The notes below the pieces were generated by a model, which saw only the letters and a list, made by a program, of their open reading frames with translations, made no database searches and had not been told where the DNA came from. DNA of 6,086 nucleotides from the NCBI GenBank assembly GCA_947631755.1, contig CANRMO010000149.1, positions 1 to 6,086 of the forward strand. The letters are read 5' to 3'. The DNA comes from an uncultured Lachnospiraceae bacterium. Its GTDB lineage: Bacteria; Bacillota; Clostridia; Lachnospirales; Lachnospiraceae. The translations under genes were made by a program, and so were the position numbers. Below are positions 1 through 5,567 of this stretch, piece after piece (within the stretch, counting starts at the first letter, position 1; every line of letters begins with the position of its first letter).

Positions 1-257
1 GATACCGCCTGAATACCGGCGCTGGAACCTGTCGGATTATAGGTAACTTTAATGTCCCCATGTTCTTCCATGTAGGCTTCGCTCAGAAATCCGATGACCT
101 TTTCCATTGAGGTGGAACCGTCTGTTGATACGGTCTGTGAAGCCCCGGCTTTCTTATTGTCCGTACCTGTTTTGCCGGATGAATCGTCTGTACCGCACCC
201 GGCCATGACCCCTGCAAGCAATGTCACTACAGCAGCAAACGCAATGATTTTTTTCAT
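1..257 (-). CDS. pstS: PstS, phosphate ABC transporter substrate-binding lipoprotein (5' part only)
   Basis: Only the first 85 codons are present; the rest lies off the left edge. PstS is the extracytoplasmic phosphate receptor that hands phosphate to the PstCAB permease. In Gram-positive bacteria it is held to the membrane by a lipid. The sequence begins MKKIIAF, has a hydrophobic stretch at about residues 4-19, then a lipobox-like VMAGC with Cys21 as the predicted lipidated residue. A Ser/Thr/Gly/Lys-rich linker follows (about 22-41). The mature domain then opens with VSTDGSTSMEKVIGFLSEAY and TYNPTGSSAGIQAV; both GSTS and TGSSAGI are typical phosphate-loop elements of PstS. The start is ATG at 257-255, preceded by AAAGGAG at 274-268 with a 10-nt spacer. 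It is divergent from tex. Pst genes usually follow downstream, here outside the window. Family call is firm; completeness cannot be judged. Confidence 0.93.
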   Translation of the reverse strand, partial: MKKIIAFAAVVTLLAGVMAGCGTDDSSGKTGTDNKKAGASQTVSTDGSTSMEKVIGFLSEAYMEEHGDIKVTYNPTGSSAGIQAV

Positions 258-297
258 AAATAACACACTCCTTTGAAATAATTTTTTGTACGGGTAC

Positions 298-353
298 ATT
301 ATAGATCAGCCAATGTTAATTCCAAAAGCGCGTGTATGTTAATTCTAAGTTAC
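298..353 (-). promoter_or_regulatory. pstS promoter with candidate Pho box
   Basis: On the minus strand a perfect TATAAT (303-298) lies 40 bases upstream of the pstS start. No good -35 hexamer exists 17-18 bases above it (TTTGGA at best), as expected for an activator-dependent promoter. Instead there are two exact TTAACA sites, at 342-337 and 319-314, each within the 10-base repeat GAATTAACAT (345-336 and 322-313), 23 bases apart. A weaker GTAACT (353-348) lies exactly 11 bases further upstream. TTAACA fits the PhoP box consensus TT[ACT]A[CT]A known from Bacillus, whose repeats are spaced by about 11 bases; one repeat in the middle of the array would be degenerate here. That phosphate starvation controls it through PhoP is inference from motif plus gene identity. 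Confidence 0.6.
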
Positions 354-370
354 AGTTTTTAAATCCATCC

Positions 371-399
371 TTGAAAGCTCCGCCATTTTCCGTTACAAT
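371..399 (+). promoter_or_regulatory. sigma-A-type promoter of tex
   Basis: TTGAAA at 371-376 and TACAAT at 394-399 are separated by exactly 17 bases, each one mismatch from consensus. Transcription should begin near 406, giving a leader of about 79 bases before the tex start at 485. The promoter is a further argument against the longer reading frame that opens at 332, because that start lies upstream of the promoter. Confidence 0.75.
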
Positions 400-403
400 A
401 AAA

Positions 404-431
404 TGGCAGTGCAAAAAATATGCGCTTGCCA
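404..431 (+). other. stem-loop at the 5' end of the tex leader
   Basis: TGGCA-GTGC (404-412) can pair with GCGC-t-TGCCA (422-431), with one bulged T at 426, one G-U pair and an A-rich 9-base loop (413-421). It sits at the predicted transcription start, so it would be a near-terminal hairpin of the mRNA, a type often linked to message stability. There is no U-run after it, so it is not a terminator. Role is inferred only. Confidence 0.35.
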
Positions 432-484
432 ATTACATATACATTGGCTGTCAGAAAAAGCGAGAGCGCGGAAATGAGGATAAG

Positions 485-2626
485 ATGGATATCGTTAAGA
501 AAATAGCAGGGGAATTGAAAATAAAAACCTGGCAGGTGGAGGCTGTAGTGAAACTGATCGATGAGGGGAACACGATCCCCTTTATTGCCAGATACCGCAA
601 GGAGCAGCACGGCACGCTGGATGACGAGCAGCTCCGCAGCCTGGATGAGCGGCTGACTTATCTCCGAAATCTCGAGGAGAGAAAAGAGACAGTCCTCGCC
701 AGCATAGAGGAGCAGGGGAAACTGACGCCGGAACTGAGAGAGCAGATCGCGGCCGCGGAGACCCAGGTTGTGCTGGAGGATCTGTACCGTCCTTACCGCC
801 CGAAGCGGCGCACAAGGGCGACGATCGCGAAAGAGAAAGGACTGGAGGGACTGGCCAATATCATTCTGCTCCAGATGACGGGGGAGAGCCTGGAAAATGA
901 GGCCGCCGCTTACGTGGATGAGGAGAAAGGGGTTGCGACGGCAGAGGAGGCCATACAGGGGGCCATGGATATCATAGCCGAATCCATCGCAGACGAGGCA
1001 GATTACCGGATGGAGATCCGGAGAAGGACGGCGGAGAAAGGAATCCTCACCTCGACGGCAAAAAATCCGGAAGAAAAATCCGTGTATGAAAATTATTATG
1101 ATTTTGAGAGCAGAATATCCAAATTGTCCGGCTATCAGGTGCTGGCCATCAACCGCGGGGAAAAGGAGAAAATACTCACGGTCAAAGTGGAGGCACCGGA
1201 AGAAGATATCCTGCGTTATTTGAACAAAAAAGTGATCCTGCACGACAATAAAAATACGACGCCCTGTCTGGAGGAGACTGTGAGAGACAGTTACAGCCGT
1301 CTGATTGCGCCCTCGATCGAGCGGGAGATCCGCAATGAGCTGACGGAAAAAGCGGAAGACGGTGCGATCCGCGTATTCGGGAAAAATCTGGAGCAGCTTT
1401 TGATGCAGCCTCCGATCGCGGGCAAAGTAGTCCTCGGATGGGATCCGGCATTCCGCACCGGCTGTAAGCTGGCCGTGGTGGATGAGACGGGAAAGGTGCT
1501 GGATACTGTTGTCGTATATCCCACCGAGCCGCAGAATAAAATTGCAGAGACAAAACGGATCGTAAAAGGATTGATTGAGAAATATCACATCAGCCTGATA
1601 TCTGTGGGGAACGGAACCGCTTCCCGGGAATCGGAGCAGATCATAGTAGATATGCTGAAAGAGATCAACCGGCCGGTGCAATATATTATCACAAATGAGG
1701 CGGGGGCATCTGTGTACTCGGCGAGCAAGCTTGCCACAGAAGAATTTCCATCCTTTGATGTCGGCCAGAGAAGTGCGATCTCGATTGCGAGGCGCCTGCA
1801 GGATCCGCTGGCAGAGCTTGTAAAGATCGATCCGAAAAGTATCGGCGTCGGGCAGTATCAGCATGATATGAACCAGAAAAAGCTGAGTGAGGCACTGGGC
1901 AACGTGGTGGAGGACTGTGTAAATAATGTGGGCGTAGATGTGAATACGGCGTCTGCCTCGCTTCTCGAATATGTGTCCGGCATCTCAAAATCTATTGCTA
2001 AAAACATCGTGTCGTACCGTGAGGAGAACGGAAAATTCAAGAGCCGCAGGGAATTTCTCAAAGTTGCCAAACTGGGGCCAAAGGCATATGAACAGTGCGC
2101 GGGATTTATGCGCATTTCAGATGGGAAAAATCCGCTGGATGCCACCAGTGTCCATCCGGAATCCTACGATGCCGCCATGGAACTACTGGAGTCCCTCGGT
2201 TTTCATTCTGAGGATGTCCGTGGTGGTGTGACGGGGCTCTCTCTTGTGACAAAGGACAGAAAAAAACTGGCGGACAGGCTGGGACTCGGTGAGGCCACGC
2301 TGGATGATATCATCAAGGAGCTGGAAAAGCCGGGCCGGGATCCCAGGGATGAGATGCCAAAGCCAATCCTCAGAACTGACGTCATGGAGATGAAGGATTT
2401 ACAGGAGGGCATGGTTCTGAAAGGTACTGTCCGCAATGTCATTGATTTTGGTGCTTTTGTGGATATCGGCGTCCACCAGGACGGCCTTGTGCATATTTCA
2501 CAGCTCACAGACAAAAAATTTGTGAAACATCCTCTGGATGTGGTGAGCGTCGGGGATATTGTAGAGGTCAGGGTTCTTGGCGTGGATATGGCGAAAAAGA
2601 GGATTCAGCTTTCCATGATTTTATAG
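485..2626 (+). CDS. tex: Tex family RNA-binding transcription accessory protein (S1 domain)
   Basis: A 713-residue cytoplasmic protein, full length for Firmicutes Tex. Tex proteins bind nucleic acids and affect transcription and gene expression; the exact biochemical role is unsettled. Domains in order: helical Tex N-terminal region (about 1-190) with the family signatures NTIPFIARYRKE near residue 29 and LEDLYRPYRPKRRTRATIA near 98; a YqgF/RNase H-like domain (about 313-420) starting LGWDPAFRTG with Asp320 and later NGTASRE; helix-hairpin-helix region (about 485-560) with SGISKSIAKNIVSYREENG; and a C-terminal S1 RNA-binding domain (about 638-711) with GMVLKGTVRNVIDFGAFVDIG and DGLVHISQL. The protein ends right after the S1 fold with no long tail. 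The ATG at 485 is chosen because GAGGA (476-480) lies just upstream and homology begins there at DIVKKIAGEL. The frame remains open upstream to 332, but that part overlaps the pstS control region and tex promoter. It has its own promoter and is convergent with the next gene. No defects are seen. Confidence 0.96.
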   Translation: MDIVKKIAGELKIKTWQVEAVVKLIDEGNTIPFIARYRKEQHGTLDDEQLRSLDERLTYLRNLEERKETVLASIEEQGKLTPELREQIAAAETQVVLEDLYRPYRPKRRTRATIAKEKGLEGLANIILLQMTGESLENEAAAYVDEEKGVATAEEAIQGAMDIIAESIADEADYRMEIRRRTAEKGILTSTAKNPEEKSVYENYYDFESRISKLSGYQVLAINRGEKEKILTVKVEAPEEDILRYLNKKVILHDNKNTTPCLEETVRDSYSRLIAPSIEREIRNELTEKAEDGAIRVFGKNLEQLLMQPPIAGKVVLGWDPAFRTGCKLAVVDETGKVLDTVVVYPTEPQNKIAETKRIVKGLIEKYHISLISVGNGTASRESEQIIVDMLKEINRPVQYIITNEAGASVYSASKLATEEFPSFDVGQRSAISIARRLQDPLAELVKIDPKSIGVGQYQHDMNQKKLSEALGNVVEDCVNNVGVDVNTASASLLEYVSGISKSIAKNIVSYREENGKFKSRREFLKVAKLGPKAYEQCAGFMRISDGKNPLDATSVHPESYDAAMELLESLGFHSEDVRGGVTGLSLVTKDRKKLADRLGLGEATLDDIIKELEKPGRDPRDEMPKPILRTDVMEMKDLQEGMVLKGTVRNVIDFGAFVDIGVHQDGLVHISQLTDKKFVKHPLDVVSVGDIVEVRVLGVDMAKKRIQLSMIL

Positions 2627-2632
2627 AAAGAA

Positions 2633-2659
2633 ACAGCCCGGCTGCAGCCGGGCTGTTTT
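2633..2659 (+). terminator. rho-independent terminator, probably bidirectional
   Basis: ACAGCCCGGC (2633-2642) pairs perfectly with GCCGGGCTGT (2647-2656) around a TGCA tetraloop, and the flanking AAA/TTT extends the palindrome to 2631-2658. On the plus strand it begins 7 bases after the tex stop and is followed by TTTT (2656-2659). On the minus strand the hairpin is followed by TTTCTTTCT, so it can also stop the convergent membrane-protein gene. The U-runs are short on both sides, but the stem is very stable. Confidence 0.85.
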
Positions 2660-2672
2660 AACAGGGGGCAGC

Positions 2673-2703
2673 GCCTGTGTGCCAGATCCGCGGATACACA
2701 GGC
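2673..2703 (-). other. secondary hairpin in the 3' region of the membrane-protein gene
   Basis: GCCTGTGT (2673-2680) pairs with ACACAGGC (2696-2703); inside lies a further self-complementary ATCCGCGGAT (2686-2695). It is 8 bases past the minus-strand stop codon and before the main terminator. It lacks a U-run on either strand, so it is more likely an mRNA 3' structure than an independent terminator. Confidence 0.35.
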
Positions 2704-2711
2704 CGGACAGT

Positions 2712-4883
2712 TCAGACGGCGAGTACGACCAGGCCGTCTTTGTTGTACACAACGTCATAAGTCTCATACATTTCCTGGATATCCGGGATCTGATAGGTTC
2801 CCCATTCCCAGGAACCGAGGACGATGTAGTCTACCTCGTGCTGTTCAAGCAGGTCGTCCCGCCTTGTGCTGTCCTGATACATTGCCTCTACATCGGCCTG
2901 GCTCTGTGCGTAGTCGATGCCGTGAAAGTAGAGAAAAGTGCCCGATCCACAGACGATATTCCGGCCGGTCAGTGACGCCACAGCGTTGTTATGGTTGTCG
3001 GCGGTGAGGAAAATGTCGGTCGGCTCTGTATTCTCTTCGATCCACTGGCACATTTCTACATATGTTTTGTCATATAATTCATAATCGGAGACATACTCCC
3101 TTCCTAAAGTCAGCAGGGCGGCAAAGGAGGCGAGCGCGGCAGTGGCTGTGACACCGGCGATCCGCAGGTGCTGTCCATATTTGTTCGACAGTTGTGGAAT
3201 GGTCTCCCACACAAAATCTGCCACTGCAATACAGAAGAAAAGATAGGCCACGAGCAGCAGTTTATTGTTGTCGTATGGATTTGGCTGGAACAGGATAAAC
3301 TCACAGATCAGCCAGAGCAGACAGCCCGGCAGGGCGATACGGATCTGTCTGGGAGAGCCATATATCAGCATGAGGAGCGACAGGATAAACATGATACCGA
3401 GATTTTTTATATAGAATATCAGATAACCGTCCCCTTCGTTTGCCCAGTTAAAAGAACCACGCACAAATTGTTCTCCCTGTGCCTGCTGGAATGTAAAACC
3501 AAGGAGCTGGGGCAGGGCACAGACAATCACCACGCCGAGGAAAATCCCCCAGGTCATGATGGTCTTTTTTGAAAATCCCTTGCGGAGACTGTAGGCCAGT
3601 ATCCCGGCGAAAGCAGCGAGAATACAGCAGCCAATTATTAGGAGAACACTGCCCTTCAACGGCTTATTCGACAGTTGTAGTTTGCCGATCACAGACATGC
3701 CGGTGACAAAGGCTGCCACGGCGGCAAGGCGAAAGAGGCTGAAATTTGTTTTCCCGGTTTTTTTTGTTTTATCGGAGGGTGATTTCTTAGATGATGGGAA
3801 ATTCTGATATAGATCTTGTAACAGGAAAACGGCGCAGATCACACCGAGGGCCAGGAAAGAATGGGTGTGGATCAGTACCAGCCCCCCCGCGAGAACCCCG
3901 CCCAGTATAAAATATTCTGTGTTGGCGGTTTTTCTTGCTTTTACCAGAAGGAGAAGCAGTGGAAAGAGGATGGCCCAGCCAAAGAGGGTCGCGCGCTGAG
4001 GGATCAGCATATCGCAGATGATATTGTGCCACTGAATGTTTTCATCGACGTAATTGGTGGGCGTCTTATAAAATTCGGTAAAGATGCGCCGGAAATTTTC
4101 ACTGTGAAAGCCTTTGTTTATGAAATAGCAGAAACCGAAACCGCCGTTGAAGAAGAAAAGGACAAAGGCGAGAATGGATTTTCCGCGGCAGGATTTATTT
4201 ACGACAAAAAGGAGTTCTTTCGTCAGCGCATACATGCCGAAAAATACCTGGAGCAGCGCCACATACATCGGCAGGAGATAGGCGGCCCTTAGAGAACTCC
4301 CCCAGATATAGATACTGGAAGAGATGCTGTCAGACAGGAAAGGATAGGCAAGTTTTGTCCCCGGCAGCAGGGAGTATTCCGGCGGGAAGATCTGTTGTTT
4401 TGCCAGGCTTGTGATGAACCCCAGATGCATATTCATATCCCCATAAGTGCTCTGTCCACAGTGCAGCGAGCCGTCTACACTGGGAAGGGTGTGTTGATTT
4501 AACATGATCACCACGAAGATATAGAGTGGGATCAGCAGGAACAGAACCGGGTCATTGAGAAAAATATCCCGGGGGCGAAAAGACAGTTTTGCCCGGATCT
4601 GTGAAATGCCGTCCCAGTGTTTTTTTTCGCGAGAAAAACATACTGCCGTGATCAGGATAAAAGCAAACAGGGCAAACAGATGTGCAGTGACGGAAAAATC
4701 AACAAAAAAGGCAAACAGGGCGGGAAGCCACTGCAGGGAGAAACTGCCGAGCACACTTCCCATCAAAATGGTAAACCCCATTTTTTCTCTGTGAAAAAAG
4801 CAAATGCTGATTATTATCCCCAATATCTGAAAAAGAACAAAATAACTTATCCCTACTATAGTTCCACTTACTGAGCCAAACAT
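2712..4883 (-). CDS. polytopic membrane protein, GT-C glycosyltransferase-like (function unproven)
   Basis: A 723-residue integral membrane protein with about 14-16 predicted membrane segments (for example about 6-29, 111-128, 197-220, 235-254, 296-314, 411-431, 441-460, 487-508, 514-533, 540-557, 575-593). A first large outer loop (about 129-196) holds GDMNMHLGFITSLA with Asp149, then FPPEYSLLPGTKLAYPF. This resembles the acidic motif and following loop of GT-C enzymes, which use polyprenyl-linked sugars outside the membrane. NPYDNNKLLLVAY at 535-547 is like a conserved motif of large uncharacterised GT-C-like membrane proteins. A soluble C-terminal domain (about 594-723), probably extracytoplasmic, contains CQWIEENTEPTDIFL, GRNIVCGSG and LLEQHEVDYIVLG, a pattern common at the end of such proteins. 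Substrate is unknown. The start at 4883 is set by GGAGG with a 6-base spacer and by a promoter lying downstream of the other candidate ATG (4994). It stands alone, convergent with tex and divergent from the YcxB-like gene. Confidence 0.85.
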   Translation of the reverse strand: MFGSVSGTIVGISYFVLFQILGIIISICFFHREKMGFTILMGSVLGSFSLQWLPALFAFFVDFSVTAHLFALFAFILITAVCFSREKKHWDGISQIRAKLSFRPRDIFLNDPVLFLLIPLYIFVVIMLNQHTLPSVDGSLHCGQSTYGDMNMHLGFITSLAKQQIFPPEYSLLPGTKLAYPFLSDSISSSIYIWGSSLRAAYLLPMYVALLQVFFGMYALTKELLFVVNKSCRGKSILAFVLFFFNGGFGFCYFINKGFHSENFRRIFTEFYKTPTNYVDENIQWHNIICDMLIPQRATLFGWAILFPLLLLLVKARKTANTEYFILGGVLAGGLVLIHTHSFLALGVICAVFLLQDLYQNFPSSKKSPSDKTKKTGKTNFSLFRLAAVAAFVTGMSVIGKLQLSNKPLKGSVLLIIGCCILAAFAGILAYSLRKGFSKKTIMTWGIFLGVVIVCALPQLLGFTFQQAQGEQFVRGSFNWANEGDGYLIFYIKNLGIMFILSLLMLIYGSPRQIRIALPGCLLWLICEFILFQPNPYDNNKLLLVAYLFFCIAVADFVWETIPQLSNKYGQHLRIAGVTATAALASFAALLTLGREYVSDYELYDKTYVEMCQWIEENTEPTDIFLTADNHNNAVASLTGRNIVCGSGTFLYFHGIDYAQSQADVEAMYQDSTRRDDLLEQHEVDYIVLGSWEWGTYQIPDIQEMYETYDVVYNKDGLVVLAV

Positions 4884-4889
4884 AATTTT

Positions 4890-4894
4890 CCTCC
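4890..4894 (-). promoter_or_regulatory. ribosome binding site fixing the membrane-protein start
   Basis: GGAGG on the minus strand, 6 bases before the ATG at 4883-4881. The alternative in-frame ATG at 4994-4992 has no such site and lies upstream of the predicted -35 element, so it cannot be on the transcript from that promoter. Confidence 0.85.
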
Positions 4895-4953
4895 GTTTTT
4901 GTGATTTCCCATATTTTAATAGCTGCGGGAAGTAATTTTCCAACCTTGCTTTT

Positions 4954-4982
4954 ATTTTATAAAAAATGGTTCTACTTGTCAA
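4954..4982 (-). promoter_or_regulatory. consensus promoter of the membrane-protein gene
   Basis: On the minus strand a perfect TTGACA (4982-4977) is followed after exactly 17 bases by TAAAAT (4959-4954), one mismatch from consensus. The start point should be near 4947, giving a leader of about 64 bases. The -35 hexamer overlaps the -35 of the divergent promoter. Confidence 0.8.
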
Positions 4983-5004
4983 CGAAACCGGCATTTGATA
5001 TACT
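4976..5004 (+). promoter_or_regulatory. extended -10 promoter of the YcxB-like/tsaE operon
   Basis: TTGTCA (4976-4981) and TATACT (4999-5004) lie 17 bases apart, each one mismatch from consensus, and TG at 4996-4997 gives an extended -10 (TGaTATACT). Transcription should start near 5011, about 52 bases before the chosen start codon. Five of the six -35 bases are shared with the opposite-strand promoter. Confidence 0.7.
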
Positions 5005-5052
5005 GGTAGAGTATTTTGTGATTAACCATACTTTTGAGGAAGAAGTGAGGAT

Positions 5053-5057
5053 GGAGG
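5053..5057 (+). promoter_or_regulatory. ribosome binding site fixing the YcxB-like start
   Basis: GGAGG, 5 bases before ATG 5063. An in-frame ATG at 5051, four codons upstream, overlaps this site; it has GAGGA at 5036-5040 with a 10-base spacer, so the longer form (162 residues) cannot be fully excluded. Confidence 0.7.
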
Positions 5058-5062
5058 AAATT

Positions 5063-5539
5063 ATGTCAATTAATTTGGATATTATGCTGGATTGGAAATC
5101 GCTGAATCAATTTTTGCTCTACCACAATTATATGAGGCCATCCGGGATCATTGGGCTGGTCATCAGCATTGCCGCTGTCGTGGCGCTCTGTGTGGAGTGG
5201 GGCCTGTGGACAATGCCCCAGAAAGTGATGCTGGCTGCCCTGGCGCTGCTGTTTACTGTCCTGCAGCCGCTGATGCTGTTAAGCAAGGGGAGGCGCCAGC
5301 TCCAGATGGACGAATTTCAGATTCCCTTTCACTATCTGTTTGATGAAAATGGAGTGACGATCAGCCAGAAAGACCAGAGACAGGAGTTTACCTGGGCGGA
5401 TGTGAGAAAGATCGTTTACCGCAAAAACAGTATATATGTGTATATGTCGTCGATCAGCGCATTTGTCATCCCGGCTGCACAGTGCGGGGGCCAGTTTGAG
5501 GACCTGGTAAAGCTGACGAGAGAAAAAAGGGTGAAATGA
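5063..5539 (+). CDS. small two-TM protein with YcxB-like C-terminal domain
   Basis: A 158-residue membrane protein. A short N-terminal segment (1-26) is followed by two membrane helices, about 27-46 and 54-73, joined by a very short loop, then a positive KGRRQ at 75-79 that suggests the C-terminal part is cytoplasmic. That part (about 85-158) contains YLFDENGVTI, FTWADVRKIV and SIYVYMSSISAFVIP, the pattern of the YcxB-like domain: a beta-rich fold with a central Trp-Ala-Asp turn and a late hydrophobic VIP. Proteins of this family have no established biochemical function. The gene has its own promoter and ends 28 bases before the likely tsaE start, so the two are probably co-transcribed. Start chosen at ATG 5063 for its GGAGG; frame is open further upstream to 4901, but that lies before the promoter. 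Family call is by pattern, without a search. Confidence 0.8.
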   Translation: MSINLDIMLDWKSLNQFLLYHNYMRPSGIIGLVISIAAVVALCVEWGLWTMPQKVMLAALALLFTVLQPLMLLSKGRRQLQMDEFQIPFHYLFDENGVTISQKDQRQEFTWADVRKIVYRKNSIYVYMSSISAFVIPAAQCGGQFEDLVKLTREKRVK

Positions 5540-5556
5540 TACAGAGTTTATGATGT

Positions 5557-5561
5557 GGAGG
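5557..5561 (+). promoter_or_regulatory. ribosome binding site pointing to a TTG start for tsaE
   Basis: GGAGG followed after 6 bases by TTG at 5568-5570. The two ATG codons in the same frame, 5550 and 5553, lie just before or at this site and have no Shine-Dalgarno sequence at usable distance. TsaE proteins commonly begin with a few residues then an S-x-x-E-T motif, as seen if TTG is used (VYESFGEEET). Confidence 0.7.
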
Positions 5562-5567
5562 TTTGAT

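Noticed and set aside
94..276. 60-codon plus-strand frame opposite pstS
   Set aside because: It is antisense to a clear lipoprotein signal peptide and PstS start, and has no ribosome site or family resemblance.
332..484. 51-codon N-terminal extension of tex
   Set aside because: It overlaps the pstS Pho-box region and contains the tex promoter; it has no Tex homology, and a ribosome site precedes the ATG at 485.
359..1864. 501-codon open frame on the minus strand antisense to tex
   Set aside because: It lies entirely opposite strong Tex homology, has no recognisable domain or membrane pattern, is rich in Arg, His, Leu and Phe as expected of a shadow frame, and runs through the tex promoter.
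3861..4292. 143-codon plus-strand frame inside the membrane-protein gene
   Set aside because: It lies opposite membrane helices and conserved loops of the real gene and is rich in charged residues as a mirror frame; no promoter or ribosome site fits.
4884..4994. 37-residue N-terminal extension of the membrane protein
   Set aside because: Its ATG lies upstream of the consensus -35, while the ATG at 4883 has an ideal GGAGG and begins directly before the first membrane helix.
4901..5062. 54-residue N-terminal extension of the YcxB-like protein
   Set aside because: It begins upstream of the operon promoter and crosses both divergent promoters; the downstream ATG has GGAGG.
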